Assembly: GCF_016892705.1 (NCBI RefSeq)
Contig: NZ_JAFEMB010000005.1
Coordinates: forward strand, 186,001-250,000
Direction: 5' to 3'
DNA from: Microvirga pudoricolor
GTDB lineage: Bacteria; Pseudomonadota; Alphaproteobacteria; Rhizobiales; Beijerinckiaceae
Length of the DNA stretch: 64,000 bases
Shown here piece by piece: positions 16,670 through 25,695 of this stretch (the first letter of the stretch is position 1; each line of letters opens with the position of its first letter). Position numbers and translations under genes: made by a program. The notes below the pieces were generated by a model. That model was not told the DNA's origin and did not search any database. It worked only from the letters and a program-made list of their open reading frames with translations.

Positions 16670-17340
16670 TGGCGGGAACATTCATCACCTTCGAAGGCGG
16701 GGAGGGGGCCGGAAAATCGACGCAGATCGAGCGCCTGCGCCGGTTCCTCGAGGCCGAGGGCCACGACGTGGTCGTCACCCGCGAACCCGGCGGCTCGCCC
16801 CGGGCCGAGGAGATCCGCGCCTTCATCCTGGGAGGCAGGGCCAAGGATCGCGGCCCCGTCCTGGAGACGATCCTGTTCGCCGCCGCCCGCCTCGATCACC
16901 TCGACACCACCATCCGGCCGGCACTCGCGGCGGAAAAGGTCGTGCTCAGCGATCGCTTCGCGGACTCGACCCGCGCCTACCAGGGTGCGTCAGGGGGGAT
17001 CGAATCCGGCCTGATCGAAGCCATCGAGCGCGTGACCCTGGACGATACGCGGCCAGACCTGACCTTCATTCTCGACCTGCCTCCCGAGACGGGACTTGCT
17101 AGGGCAGACAAGCGGCGTGCTGGCACCGGCGGGCCGGCGGATCGGTTCGAGGGCGAGGCGCTGGCGTTCCATGCCAGCCTGCGCGAAGCGTTTCGCTCCA
17201 TCGCTGAGAGAGAGCCCGGCCGCTGCGTGCTGATCGACGCGGACCGGGATGCCGACACTGTGGAGGCTGCAATCCGAACCGCCCTGTTGGCGCGCCTGCC
17301 CCACCTCGCCGCTCCGAAAGACCTGCGCGATGCCTCGTGA
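16669..17340 (+). CDS. tmk: thymidylate kinase
   Basis: 223 residues, normal length. P-loop GGEGAGKST at the N-terminus, TREPGGSP (DRX-type dTMP-binding loop), the DRFADSTRAYQG motif, and a LID region near residues 140-160. It phosphorylates dTMP to dTDP. The gene overlaps the carboxypeptidase stop by 1 base and holB by 11 bases, the common tmk-holB pairing for DNA precursor supply and replication. Confidence 0.96.
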   Translation: MAGTFITFEGGEGAGKSTQIERLRRFLEAEGHDVVVTREPGGSPRAEEIRAFILGGRAKDRGPVLETILFAAARLDHLDTTIRPALAAEKVVLSDRFADSTRAYQGASGGIESGLIEAIERVTLDDTRPDLTFILDLPPETGLARADKRRAGTGGPADRFEGEALAFHASLREAFRSIAEREPGRCVLIDADRDADTVEAAIRTALLARLPHLAAPKDLRDAS

Positions 17341-18391
17341 GCCCGACGACGAGACGTCTCCGGACCAGCTGGCGGGAACGACGCATCCGCGCGACCGCTT
17401 CGCCTTCTTCGGGCACCGAGAGGGGGAAGAGGCATTCCTGGACGGCATCCGCAGCGAGCGTCTCCATCATGCTTGGCTGATCGGGGGCCCCCCTGGGATC
17501 GGAAAGGCGACGCTCGCTTACCGGGTCGCCCGCATGGTGCTCGACCTCCACAACCGGGACGCCTCGCGTCTCACCAGCCTCGGCATCGCCGAGGATTCCA
17601 GGACGGCCCGGCAGGTTTCGGCCATGTCTCACCCCAATCTCAGCATCCTTCGCCGGGCCCCTGCTACGGACAAGAAGGGCCCTTCAGCCACGATCCAGGT
17701 GGATGCCGTACGCAAGACCCTGGGCATGTTCGGGTCGACGGCGGCGGATGGCGGATATCGGGTCTGCATCGTCGACAGCGCGGAAGACCTGACCGCGTCG
17801 AGTGCCAATGCGCTCCTGAAGATGATCGAGGAGCCCCCGCCGCGCTCGATCTTCCTGATCGTCAGCCACGCGCCGCAGCGCCTCCTCCCGACGATTCGAT
17901 CGCGGTGTCGCCGGCTCCTGCTCCGCCCGCTGGCGGACCGGGACATCCGGTCCGTCATCTCGTCCATGGGCGAGGGATGGGCGGCTCCTGAGCCGCTCCT
18001 GGCCCGCGCCGTCGCCCTGAGCGACGGGTCTGCCCGGCGCGCTTTCGAGCTTCTGGATGAGGACAAGGTCGCCTATATCGACAAGGTGACGGGCCTTCTG
18101 AACGCCCTGCCCAGCAAGGACGACAAAGGGATCCTGGCGCTGGCCGAATCCCTCGCCAGGAAGGACGCGGACGATACCTACGAGCTGACCCTGGAGACGG
18201 TCGAGCGCTGGGCGGGCGACCGGATCCAGGCCGGGGCCCATTTGGGAGCGGCCCGCCTTGCACCCCTGGTGGAGGTATGTGAGAAGATCGCCCGCCAAGC
18301 CCGCGAGATCAGGGTCTTCAACCTCGACCGCCGGCCCTTTATTCTCGAGCTGTTCGACGATCTTGCAGAGGCTGTCCGGCGAACGGCGTAA
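17330..18391 (+). CDS. holB: DNA polymerase III delta' subunit
   Basis: 353 residues from the ATG at 17330, inside the end of tmk. AAA+ clamp-loader fold with P-loop GGPPGIGKATLAYR, sensor region SSANALLKMIEEPP and the arginine-finger/SRC motif IRSRCRRLLL. It forms the clamp loader with DnaX and HolA. DnaX-type genes are longer and carry extra C-terminal domains, so HolB is the better match. metG follows 30 bases later. Confidence 0.93.
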   Translation: MPREPDDETSPDQLAGTTHPRDRFAFFGHREGEEAFLDGIRSERLHHAWLIGGPPGIGKATLAYRVARMVLDLHNRDASRLTSLGIAEDSRTARQVSAMSHPNLSILRRAPATDKKGPSATIQVDAVRKTLGMFGSTAADGGYRVCIVDSAEDLTASSANALLKMIEEPPPRSIFLIVSHAPQRLLPTIRSRCRRLLLRPLADRDIRSVISSMGEGWAAPEPLLARAVALSDGSARRAFELLDEDKVAYIDKVTGLLNALPSKDDKGILALAESLARKDADDTYELTLETVERWAGDRIQAGAHLGAARLAPLVEVCEKIARQAREIRVFNLDRRPFILELFDDLAEAVRRTA

Positions 18392-18421
18392 GTGCTGCCC
18401 CACGGCAAAGGAATGCGTCCC

Positions 18422-19969
18422 ATGGCCGAACGAGAAAAATTCTACATCACCACGGCTATCTCCTACCCCAACGGCGCGCCGCATATCGGCCACGCTTACG
18501 AGGTGGTTGCGGCGGACGCCATCGCGCGCTTCAAGCGGATCGACGGCTACGACGTCTTCTTCATGACGGGCACGGACGAGCATGGCCTGAAGATCCAGCA
18601 GACCGCCGACAAGGCCGGAACGACCCCAAAAGCCCTCGTGGACGAGATGTCGGCCAAGTTCCGCACCATGGCGGACGGGCTCAATTGCTCCTACGACCGG
18701 TTCATCCGCACCACCGACGCCGATCACCTGCCCTCGACCCATGAATTGTGGCGCCGGATGCAGGAGAAAGGCGACATCTACCTGTCGAAATATTCCGGCT
18801 GGTACTCCGTGCGGGACGAAGCCTATTACGACGAATCCGAGCTGACGAAGCAGCCTGACGGCTCCTGGCGCGCTCCCAGCGGCACCCCGGTGGAGTGGAT
18901 CGAGGAGGAGAGCTACTTCTTCCGCCTCTCGGCTTATGAGAGCCGCCTGCTCGCTCTCTACGAGGACCATCCGGAGTTCATTGCGCCCCAGACCCGGCGC
19001 AACGAGGTCGTGAGCTTCGTCCGCTCGGGCCTCCAGGATCTGTCCATCAGCCGCACGACCTTCAACTGGGGCCTGCCGGTCCCGGCCGATCCGAAGCACG
19101 TGATGTATGTGTGGATCGATGCCCTCAACAATTACCTCACCGGAACCGGATTTCCGGAAGCCGACAACCCACGGGCGCATTACTGGCCGGCGGATGTGCA
19201 TATCATCGGCAAGGATATCATCCGTTTCCACACGGTGTATTGGCCGGCCTTCCTCATGTCGGCGGACCTGCCCTTGCCGAAACGGGTCTTCGGGCACGGT
19301 TTCCTTCTCAACAAGGGTGAGAAGATGTCGAAATCCGTCGGCAACGTCCTCGATCCGTTGGATCTGGCCGAAGCCTACGGCGTCGACCAGTTGCGTTACT
19401 TCTTCATGAGGGAGGTTCCGTTCGGCCAGGACGGTAATTATTCCCATGAAGCCATCGTCAATCGCATCAACGCCGACCTCGCGAACGATCTCGGCAACCT
19501 CGCCCAGCGCTCCCTTTCAATGATCGCCAAGAATTGCGAGGCCTCGGTGCCGCAACCGGCAGAGCTGACGCAGGCGGACAGCGACCTCCTGTGGCTAGCC
19601 GACGCGCTGCCCGGGAAGGTGAGGGGAGCCATGGGAGACTTCGCCCTGCACACGGCCCTGGCGGAGATCTGGTCCGTGGTGGCCGAGGCCAACCGTTACT
19701 TCGCGTCCCAGGAGCCTTGGGTTCTGCGCAAGAGCGATCCGGCCAGGATGGCAACCGTGCTCTACGTGACGGCCGAGGTGCTGCGGGCCGTCGGCATCCT
19801 GGCCCAGGCCTTCGTGCCAACGGCGGCGGAAAAATTGCTGGATCTTCTGGCGATCGCACCCGGGGACCGGGTGGTGGCCACCATCGGGGCCGGAGGGCGG
19901 CTCGCGCCCGGCACGTCCCTGCCGCAACCCCAGCCGATCTTCCCGCGTTATATCGAGGCGGAGGCGTAA
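18422..19969 (+). CDS. metG: methionyl-tRNA synthetase
   Basis: 515 residues from the ATG at 18422, with AAGGA about 10 bases before it. The class I signatures are PHIGHAYE near residue 20 and KMSKS in [10 protein letters not shown]. The short form, about 515 residues, lacks the C-terminal dimerisation domain of E. coli MetG. It charges tRNA-Met for initiation and elongation. The holB-metG-tatD-MBL order is widespread in Rhizobiales; here a GH1-like gene has been placed between metG and tatD. Confidence 0.96.
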   Translation: MAEREKFYITTAISYPNGAPHIGHAYEVVAADAIARFKRIDGYDVFFMTGTDEHGLKIQQTADKAGTTPKALVDEMSAKFRTMADGLNCSYDRFIRTTDADHLPSTHELWRRMQEKGDIYLSKYSGWYSVRDEAYYDESELTKQPDGSWRAPSGTPVEWIEEESYFFRLSAYESRLLALYEDHPEFIAPQTRRNEVVSFVRSGLQDLSISRTTFNWGLPVPADPKHVMYVWIDALNNYLTGTGFPEADNPRAHYWPADVHIIGKDIIRFHTVYWPAFLMSADLPLPKRVFGHGFLLNKGEKMSKSVGNVLDPLDLAEAYGVDQLRYFFMREVPFGQDGNYSHEAIVNRINADLANDLGNLAQRSLSMIAKNCEASVPQPAELTQADSDLLWLADALPGKVRGAMGDFALHTALAEIWSVVAEANRYFASQEPWVLRKSDPARMATVLYVTAEVLRAVGILAQAFVPTAAEKLLDLLAIAPGDRVVATIGAGGRLAPGTSLPQPQPIFPRYIEAEA

Positions 19970-20014
19970 GCGTCCGCTTCGAAGCGCCCGTTGCGGGCTC
20001 ACGCGAAAGCCGAG

Positions 20015-21337
20015 ATGTTCACGTCGTTCATGTTCGCCACCGGGATCGAAAACAGTATCCCGACCATCAACAATGGCCGCACCCGCATCGACCAAATGGA
20101 GAAGTGCGGCCACTACAAACACTGGAAGACGGATTTCGACCTCTTGAAAGAGCTCGACATCAACGTCCTGCGCTACGGGCCGCCGCTGCACACGACCTTC
20201 GCGGGACCAGGCCGTTACAACTGGGATTTTGCGGACGAGACCTTCGGCGAGATCCGGCGCAGGGACATCATCGCCATCGTGGACCTGTGCCATTTCGGCG
20301 TGCCCGACTGGCTCGGGAATTTCCAGAACCCTGATTTTCCCGAGCTTTTCGCGTCCTATGCGGAGGCCTTTGCACAGCGCTTCCCGTGGGTGCAGCTCTA
20401 CACGCCCATCAACGAAATGTTCATCTGCGCGGTCTTCTCCGCCGCCTACGGCTGGTGGAACGAGCAGCTGGCCAGCGACCGCGCCTTTGTGACGGCCCTC
20501 AAGCACATCGTGAAGGCCAACGTCCTCGCGATGGAGCGGATCCTGAAGGTGCGTCCCGACGCGATCTTCGTCCAAAGCGAGTCCTCGGAATACTTCCACG
20601 CCGAGAATCCGGCAGCCATCAGGCCGGCCGAGATCCTGAACGCCCGCCGCTTTCTATCCCTGGACTTCAACTACGGTCGGCGGGTGGATTCCGAGATGTA
20701 CGAGTATGTCATGGACAATGGCATGACGCGCGAGGAGTATCATTTCTTCACCGGTCGTTCAGCCCTGCGCCACCACTGCATCATGGGCAACGACTATTAC
20801 GTCACGAACGAGCATCGGGTCAGAGCGGACGGCTCGACCACATCCGCCGGCGACGTGTTCGGCTATGACGAGATCACGCGCCAGTACTACGACCGGTATC
20901 GCCTGCCCGTCATGCACACCGAGACAAATCTCATGGAGGGTCCGCGGGGCGATGAAGCGGTAAACTGGCTTTGGAAACAGTGGGCCAACGTCCTGCGGGT
21001 TCGCAACACGGGTACCCCCATCGTCGGGTTCACCTGGTACTCCCTCACGGACCAGATGGACTGGGACACGGCGTTGCGCGAGGAGAACAACCGCGTCACC
21101 CCCGTGGGGCTCTACGACCTGGACCGCAATATTCGCCCTGTCGGACGGGCCTACAAACAGCTCATCGAGGATTGGTGCGATGTCCTGCCGTCTCAGAGCG
21201 TTTGCCTCACCCTTCCTGTCATGCTGCCCTGCGAGTATGAGGAAACCCCGGTTCTTCGCCATCGGGAGCGGGTGCGGCAGTTGATCCGGAAGGAATCCGA
21301 GTCCAAGAACGACAATCAGCAGGTCTCGGCCGGATAG
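20015..21337 (+). CDS. GH1-like glycoside hydrolase
   Basis: 440 residues from the ATG at 20015; a TTG at 19991 would add eight residues, and neither start has a good ribosome-binding site. A TIM-barrel of the family 1 type: an N-terminal ATGIENSIPTI segment, the acid/base Glu in TPINEM (family TxNEP) and the candidate nucleophile Glu in HTETN. Both glutamates are kept but the surrounding motifs are off-consensus. Similar proteins occur alone or fused to sugar-nucleotide reductases, so the substrate may be a cell-surface or storage sugar and not cellobiose. The gene interrupts the usual metG-tatD neighbourhood, suggesting insertion. Confidence 0.75.
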   Translation: MFTSFMFATGIENSIPTINNGRTRIDQMEKCGHYKHWKTDFDLLKELDINVLRYGPPLHTTFAGPGRYNWDFADETFGEIRRRDIIAIVDLCHFGVPDWLGNFQNPDFPELFASYAEAFAQRFPWVQLYTPINEMFICAVFSAAYGWWNEQLASDRAFVTALKHIVKANVLAMERILKVRPDAIFVQSESSEYFHAENPAAIRPAEILNARRFLSLDFNYGRRVDSEMYEYVMDNGMTREEYHFFTGRSALRHHCIMGNDYYVTNEHRVRADGSTTSAGDVFGYDEITRQYYDRYRLPVMHTETNLMEGPRGDEAVNWLWKQWANVLRVRNTGTPIVGFTWYSLTDQMDWDTALREENNRVTPVGLYDLDRNIRPVGRAYKQLIEDWCDVLPSQSVCLTLPVMLPCEYEETPVLRHRERVRQLIRKESESKNDNQQVSAG

Positions 21338-21402
21338 CACCGTTCCAGTGGCCGTATTGCCGAAACGGGCTGGACCGTTTCCGGAGGAGGGCGCTTTTCG
21401 TC

Positions 21403-22212
21403 ATGTTGGTCGATTCTCACTGCCATCTGGACTTTCCGGACCTGCAGGGCCGGCTCCCGGAAGTGCTCGCGAACGCCGAAGCCCAGGGCGTCCGGCGTTT
21501 GGTAACCATCTCGACCTACGTGTCCCGCTACGATACGTACCGCAGCCTAGCGGAAGCCCATGACAGCGTCTTCTTCACCGTCGGAACGCATCCGCATAAC
21601 GCGGCAGCCGAGCCGGATGTGCCTGCCGCGCGTCTGATCGAACTCTCCGATCACCCGCGCTGCATCGGCATCGGAGAAGCCGGGCTCGACTACTTTTACG
21701 ACAAGAGCCCTCGCGACGTTCAGAGAACGGTCTTCCGGACCCATATCGCGGCCGCGCGCGAGACCAGGCTGCCGCTCGTCATCCACGCTCGGGATGCCGA
21801 CAGCGACATGATCGAGATCCTGACTGACGAGATGGGGCGAGGGCGGTTCGATGCCATTCTCCACTGCTTTTCGTCGGGCGCGGGCCTGGCGCGCGTCGGC
21901 GTGGAACTCGGGCTTTACGTCTCCTTCTCCGGAATACTGACCTTCAAGAAATCCGAGGACATCCGCCGAATCGCCGCCGAGGTGCCGCTGGATCGGCTTC
22001 TCGTGGAGACGGACGCGCCCTACCTGGCGCCCGAGCCCTACCGGGGCAAGACGAACGAACCCGCTTATGTGGCATACACGGCCCGGGTCCTCGCGGAGGT
22101 TGCTGGCTTGCCGGAGGACGAGTTGGCCGGGATCACGACCCGTAACTTCTATCGCCTGTTCAGGAAAGCGGCGGCCCTGGATTCGGCGCCGGCCGGCGAG
22201 GGGGAGCCATGA
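21403..22212 (+). CDS. TatD-family metal-dependent hydrolase
   Basis: 269 residues. Metal ligands of the amidohydrolase-like TIM barrel are visible: HCHLDF at the N-terminus, GEAGLDYFYD, VIHARDAD, HCFSSG and ETDAPYLAPEP. Family members are 3'-5' DNA exonucleases or D-aminoacyl-type hydrolases; the exact substrate is not predictable. The next gene overlaps by 4 bases, so the two are cotranslated. Confidence 0.9.
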   Translation: MLVDSHCHLDFPDLQGRLPEVLANAEAQGVRRLVTISTYVSRYDTYRSLAEAHDSVFFTVGTHPHNAAAEPDVPAARLIELSDHPRCIGIGEAGLDYFYDKSPRDVQRTVFRTHIAAARETRLPLVIHARDADSDMIEILTDEMGRGRFDAILHCFSSGAGLARVGVELGLYVSFSGILTFKKSEDIRRIAAEVPLDRLLVETDAPYLAPEPYRGKTNEPAYVAYTARVLAEVAGLPEDELAGITTRNFYRLFRKAAALDSAPAGEGEP

Positions 22213-23012
22213 GCCTGCAGGTGACGATCCTCGGCTGTGGATCCTCCGGAGGCGTCCCGCGCGTGGGCTCCGGCTGGGGTGCCTGCGACCCTTCGAACCC
22301 GAAGAACCGTCGCCGCCGCTGCTCGATCCTCGTTGAGAAAAATGGTCCAGGGGGCCGGACCAGCGTATTGGTGGATACTTCCCCGGATCTGAGGGAGCAG
22401 TTGCTCGACGCGAACGTCCTACGCCTCGACGGCGTTCTGTTCACGCATCAGCACGCCGACCACACCCACGGGATCGACGACCTCAGGCCTTTGGTGATCG
22501 CCATGCGGCGCATCATGCCCATTTATGCTGATCCGGAGACCAGAGGCCTCCTCTTCAAACGCTTCGGTTACTGTTTCGAGACGCCGCCGGGCGGAAGCTA
22601 TCCGCCCATCCTCCAAGCCCATCCGATCCATCCGGACGACCCGGTCGCCGTGTCCGGCCCTGGCGGTGAGCTGCGGGCGCAGCCATTCCGCATGGAGCAT
22701 GGCGACATCGAAGCTTTAGGATTCAGGTTCGGAGGGCTTGCCTATGCGCCGGATGTGAGTCGCATGCCCGCCTCGAGTCTCGATCACCTGCGTGGCCTCG
22801 ACATCCTGGTCCTCGATGCCCTTCGCTATACCCCTCATCCGACCCACTTTTCGGTATCCGAGGCGCTAGAGCTGATTGAAGAGGTACGGCCCAAGCGGGC
22901 CGTTCTGACCAACCTCCACACGGATCTCGATTATGCCGAACTGGCCCGAAAGCTCCCGGAAACGGTTGTGCCGGCTTTCGACGGAATGGTCCTGAGCCTG
23001 CCCGCCCCTTAG
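22209..23012 (+). CDS. metallo-beta-lactamase-fold hydrolase (PhnP-like)
   Basis: 267 residues. N-terminal LGCGSSGGVPRVGSGWG is the hallmark of the PhnP/cyclic-phosphate phosphodiesterase-like branch; the metal motif THQHADHTHGIDDL gives HxHxDH. A late His in LHTDLDY completes the site. Its standing place after tatD is conserved in Rhizobiales. It is probably a phosphodiesterase acting on a nucleotide or cyclic phosphate; the substrate is unknown. It overlaps the convergent next gene by 4 bases. Confidence 0.88.
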   Translation: MSLQVTILGCGSSGGVPRVGSGWGACDPSNPKNRRRRCSILVEKNGPGGRTSVLVDTSPDLREQLLDANVLRLDGVLFTHQHADHTHGIDDLRPLVIAMRRIMPIYADPETRGLLFKRFGYCFETPPGGSYPPILQAHPIHPDDPVAVSGPGGELRAQPFRMEHGDIEALGFRFGGLAYAPDVSRMPASSLDHLRGLDILVLDALRYTPHPTHFSVSEALELIEEVRPKRAVLTNLHTDLDYAELARKLPETVVPAFDGMVLSLPAP

Positions 23013-23353
23013 AACGGTCCGCGCTTGGCGAGGTCGTCGAAGGCGGATCGCAGCTGGAACAGCCTGTCCGCATAGGCGCGGCTGAGGCACGCCCGGTCGC
23101 CGCCGCAGGTTTCCCGTCGCTTCAGCCAAGTTGTCTGGGTCGTCTCGAGCTCCCCGCGGGCGCCCATGGCGACGAGTTGCTTCAGGCGCGTGTAGAGAAC
23201 TGCCATCTCGACGTCCTGATCGTCCATCTCCTTATCGGCGCAGATCGCCTTTTCATCGGCCGCCTTGGCCTCGGAGCAGTCGAAGCTGGCGGATTGGGCG
23301 GGTGCGCTCACTCCTAGCAGCGCAACGGTGAGGACCGGCAAAAATCGGAACAT
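23009..23353 (-). CDS. periplasmic lysozyme inhibitor LprI-like protein (DUF1311)
   Basis: 114 residues with a signal peptide (cleavage near ASAS, about residue 21) and cysteines in the spacing of DUF1311/LprI proteins: FDCSEAK, AICAD, ETCGGDRACL. Such proteins sit in the periplasm, and one member inhibits lysozyme; function here is by family only. Convergent with the preceding MBL gene. Confidence 0.75.
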   Translation of the reverse strand: MFRFLPVLTVALLGVSAPAQSASFDCSEAKAADEKAICADKEMDDQDVEMAVLYTRLKQLVAMGARGELETTQTTWLKRRETCGGDRACLSRAYADRLFQLRSAFDDLAKRGPF

Positions 23354-23453
23354 CGGAAGACCTCCGTCGGGGCACAGGTTTAGCAGTGAACGGCCAGGGA
23401 CGGCTCCGGCTCCCGCTGTGGCCTGGGCTTTTCGATCTAGGGTAAACGAGGCG

Positions 23454-23696
23454 TTAAGGAGCCTCGCCGCCCATATCGTCCTCTAGCGCCATCCTCATGC
23501 GCTGAATCACCGCGATCGTGCCCTCCGGCGCCGAAAGCATTTGGAGTTGAGCCTCCGTGTGCTTGATCTCCCGGACGATCATGTTGGTGGTAAAAATCCG
23601 GCGCTGGATCAGACTGAGGACGAGGCCGGATACCAAGGCCTCCAGGCCCCGCAGTTCCGCTCTCAGCTCATCGATCTCAACGTTCTGCGCGCTCAT
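23454..23696 (-). CDS. 80-residue alpha-helical protein, unknown function
   Basis: All-helical, amphipathic composition (ELRAELRGLEALVSGLVLSL, then a second helix ending with an acidic tail). No signal or membrane segment strong enough to call. ATG at 23696; it has no obvious partner. No family recognised. Confidence 0.5.
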   Translation of the reverse strand: MSAQNVEIDELRAELRGLEALVSGLVLSLIQRRIFTTNMIVREIKHTEAQLQMLSAPEGTIAVIQRMRMALEDDMGGEAP

Positions 23697-23872
23697 TGTG
23701 CATTCCCTAAGGTCATAACCTTAACCCGGAACCCCGGGATTTGCTCCCGGCGCGGCTGCAGCGGGGCAGGGCAGCCTGACGAACCCTCACCTGGCCGGTC
23801 ATGCGCCATTCAGATTGCCGGCGCGATGATGTCGCTTCCGGATCGAGAACCCTGACACCGAAGGAGGCATTC

Positions 23873-24112
23873 ATGGCCGTGTCGGAGTGGATTTCGAAGT
23901 GGTTGACCCGCGCTGGAGAGCCGGCCAGTTCGCCCGGGCATTCACAGTGCCCGCCGGCTGCACCCAAGGGTATGATCTTCCTGTCGTCCGAGCCCGGCGC
24001 GAAGGACGCTGCGCCATTCCCCGAGCGTGTCGCCATGCCGCCATCCGGCTATACCATGCCGCCGAGCGGATACCAGCCTTATGCACCTCCGTCGCGGCGC
24101 CGGTCGGCCTGA
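23873..24112 (+). CDS. 79-residue Pro-rich protein, unknown function
   Basis: The ATG at 23873 has GAAGGAGG 6 bases before it, one of the best ribosome-binding sites in the window, and marks this as real. The N-terminus is an amphipathic Trp-containing helix (VSEWISKWLTRAG); the C-terminus repeats MPPSGY twice and ends with an Arg cluster. No family recognised; possibly a small envelope or nucleoid protein. Confidence 0.5.
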   Translation: MAVSEWISKWLTRAGEPASSPGHSQCPPAAPKGMIFLSSEPGAKDAAPFPERVAMPPSGYTMPPSGYQPYAPPSRRRSA

Positions 24113-24436
24113 TCTCATATCCCCGGCTTGGGGCTTGGCCCATCCGGGAAACTACCGATCATCGTAAAGGACCGATGGGCCACGCATGAAACGAAGGTTC
24201 GCGGCACCGGCTGTCCGTGAGCCCTCGAGCCGAGCAAAACCGGGCACCGGCAAGGCCACGCAAGCTCACCTCAAATGTAAGTTCCATAATATATCTTATG
24301 CGAAATTGGCATTGGGCCCTCTGGTGCAGGTCGCACGGTTGGAGCGACTGGCAGACTTTCTGGACCCTGGCGATCTTTCCAGCTTGAGATCCAGGATCCC
24401 TGCCCTCAAGAGCTTAGCCGTTCGCGAAGATCCAGC
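24113..24436. other. 324-base non-coding stretch
   Basis: Frames here have poor codon statistics and no usable ribosome-binding site. An AT-rich patch, around 24285-24300, may belong to the promoter of the DUF4186 gene. Nothing else recognised. Confidence 0.4.
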
Positions 24437-24802
24437 GTGCAAGACATCGACCACATTTTCGAAGGCCTCGGACGTTCTGCCTTCCGAAGGAGGTTTCGCC
24501 TCGGCGCCAGCGAGCGACGGTACGTTCGCGACAAGAGCCTTCCGGTCGTGATGGGGCATGCCCGAGATTTCGTCGAGCGTCGTCTCGCGCCCGCTGAACC
24601 CGCAAACGACGGGAAGCAGACCCCGTTTCGTGGCCATCCGGTCTTCATCGCCCAGCACGCCACCGCCACCTGCTGCCGTGCCTGCCTCCAGACGTGGCAC
24701 GGCATCTCGCGTGGTAGGGCGCTGAGCGGGTCTGAAAAGGATCATGTTCTGGTCGTGCTCGAACGTTGGATCCGCAAGGAATTGGGGCCGGACGCACCTT
24801 GA
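24437..24802 (+). CDS. DUF4186 domain protein
   Basis: 121 residues from a GTG at 24437, with only a weak ribosome-binding site. It spans nearly the whole DUF4186 family: FRRRFRLGASERRYV at the start, RLAPAEPANDGKQTP in the middle and HPVFIAQHATATCCRACL with a Cys-Cys-x2-Cys cluster and conserved His residues. The Cys/His pattern suggests a metal site. No function is known for the family. It ends 62 bases before mazG on the same strand. Confidence 0.8.
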   Translation: MQDIDHIFEGLGRSAFRRRFRLGASERRYVRDKSLPVVMGHARDFVERRLAPAEPANDGKQTPFRGHPVFIAQHATATCCRACLQTWHGISRGRALSGSEKDHVLVVLERWIRKELGPDAP

Positions 24803-24864
24803 GGTCTGGCTTGGGGCTCCGGGGTGGGCTATGGCGTCGAGATCACGAAAGGTGCTCACCCGAG

Positions 24865-25695
24865 ATGACGCCATCCTCCGATATCGGCCGCCTGATCGAG
24901 ATCATGGCGGCTCTGCGAGACCCCGAAACCGGCTGCCCTTGGGACGTTGCGCAAAGCTTCAGGTCCGTTGCGCCCTACACGCTGGAGGAGGCCTACGAGG
25001 TTCTCGATGCGATTCAGCGCGAAGACATGGTCGACCTGAAGGAGGAACTCGGCGATCTGCTGCTGCAGGTGGTCTTCCACGCCCGGATGGCAGAGGAACA
25101 AGGCAGCTTTGCCTTTTCGGACGTGGTCGAGGCGATCACCCGGAAGCTGATCCGGCGCCACCCGCACGTCTTCGGCGAGGCGGGCGCGCTGCCGGTGGAG
25201 AAGGTGAACCAGCTCTGGGATCGCATCAAGCAGGACGAGAAAGCCGAACGTCGACGGGAGCGGGAAGCAGCCGGTCAGTCGATCCAAGAGGCGGGATTCC
25301 TCGACGGGATCGCGGACGCGCTCCCTGCCCTCACCCGGGCCCAGAAACTCACCGCCAAGGCCGCCAAGGTCGGGTTCGATTGGCCCGACGCCGATCAGGT
25401 CGTGGCCAAGATTCACGAGGAACTGGACGAGGTCCGCGAGGCCGCTGGAACAGGGGACGCGGATCATCTCGAGGACGAGATCGGAGACCTGCTCTTTGCG
25501 GCCACCAACCTTGCCCGCCATTACGGTGTCGATCCGGAGGCCGCCCTGCGTCGGACGAATGCCAAGTTCGAGCGCCGTTTCCGCGCCATCGAACAGGCCT
25601 TGACCCTCTCCAACCGCACCCTGGCCGACGCGGATCTGGTCGAGATGGAGCGACTCTGGGTCGAGGCGAAGGGGCAGGACCGGAAAAAAGCCTAG
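24865..25695 (+). CDS. mazG: nucleoside triphosphate pyrophosphohydrolase
   Basis: 276 residues from the ATG at 24865 (AAAGGTG upstream). Two MazG domains with the metal-binding EExxE-type patterns: LEEAYEVLDAI with KEELGDLLLQV in the first, and EELDEVREA with EDEIGDLLFAA in the second. It hydrolyses NTPs and dNTPs to monophosphates, clearing damaged nucleotides and limiting (p)ppGpp build-up. Convergent with hflX, overlapping by 4 bases. Confidence 0.94.
   Translation: MTPSSDIGRLIEIMAALRDPETGCPWDVAQSFRSVAPYTLEEAYEVLDAIQREDMVDLKEELGDLLLQVVFHARMAEEQGSFAFSDVVEAITRKLIRRHPHVFGEAGALPVEKVNQLWDRIKQDEKAERRREREAAGQSIQEAGFLDGIADALPALTRAQKLTAKAAKVGFDWPDADQVVAKIHEELDEVREAAGTGDADHLEDEIGDLLFAATNLARHYGVDPEAALRRTNAKFERRFRAIEQALTLSNRTLADADLVEMERLWVEAKGQDRKKA

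Noticed and set aside
24186..24551. A 121-residue plus-strand frame and a 192-residue minus-strand frame (24296-24874) over the DUF4186 region.
   Set aside because: Both overlap a frame with clear DUF4186 conservation and show shadow-type composition.
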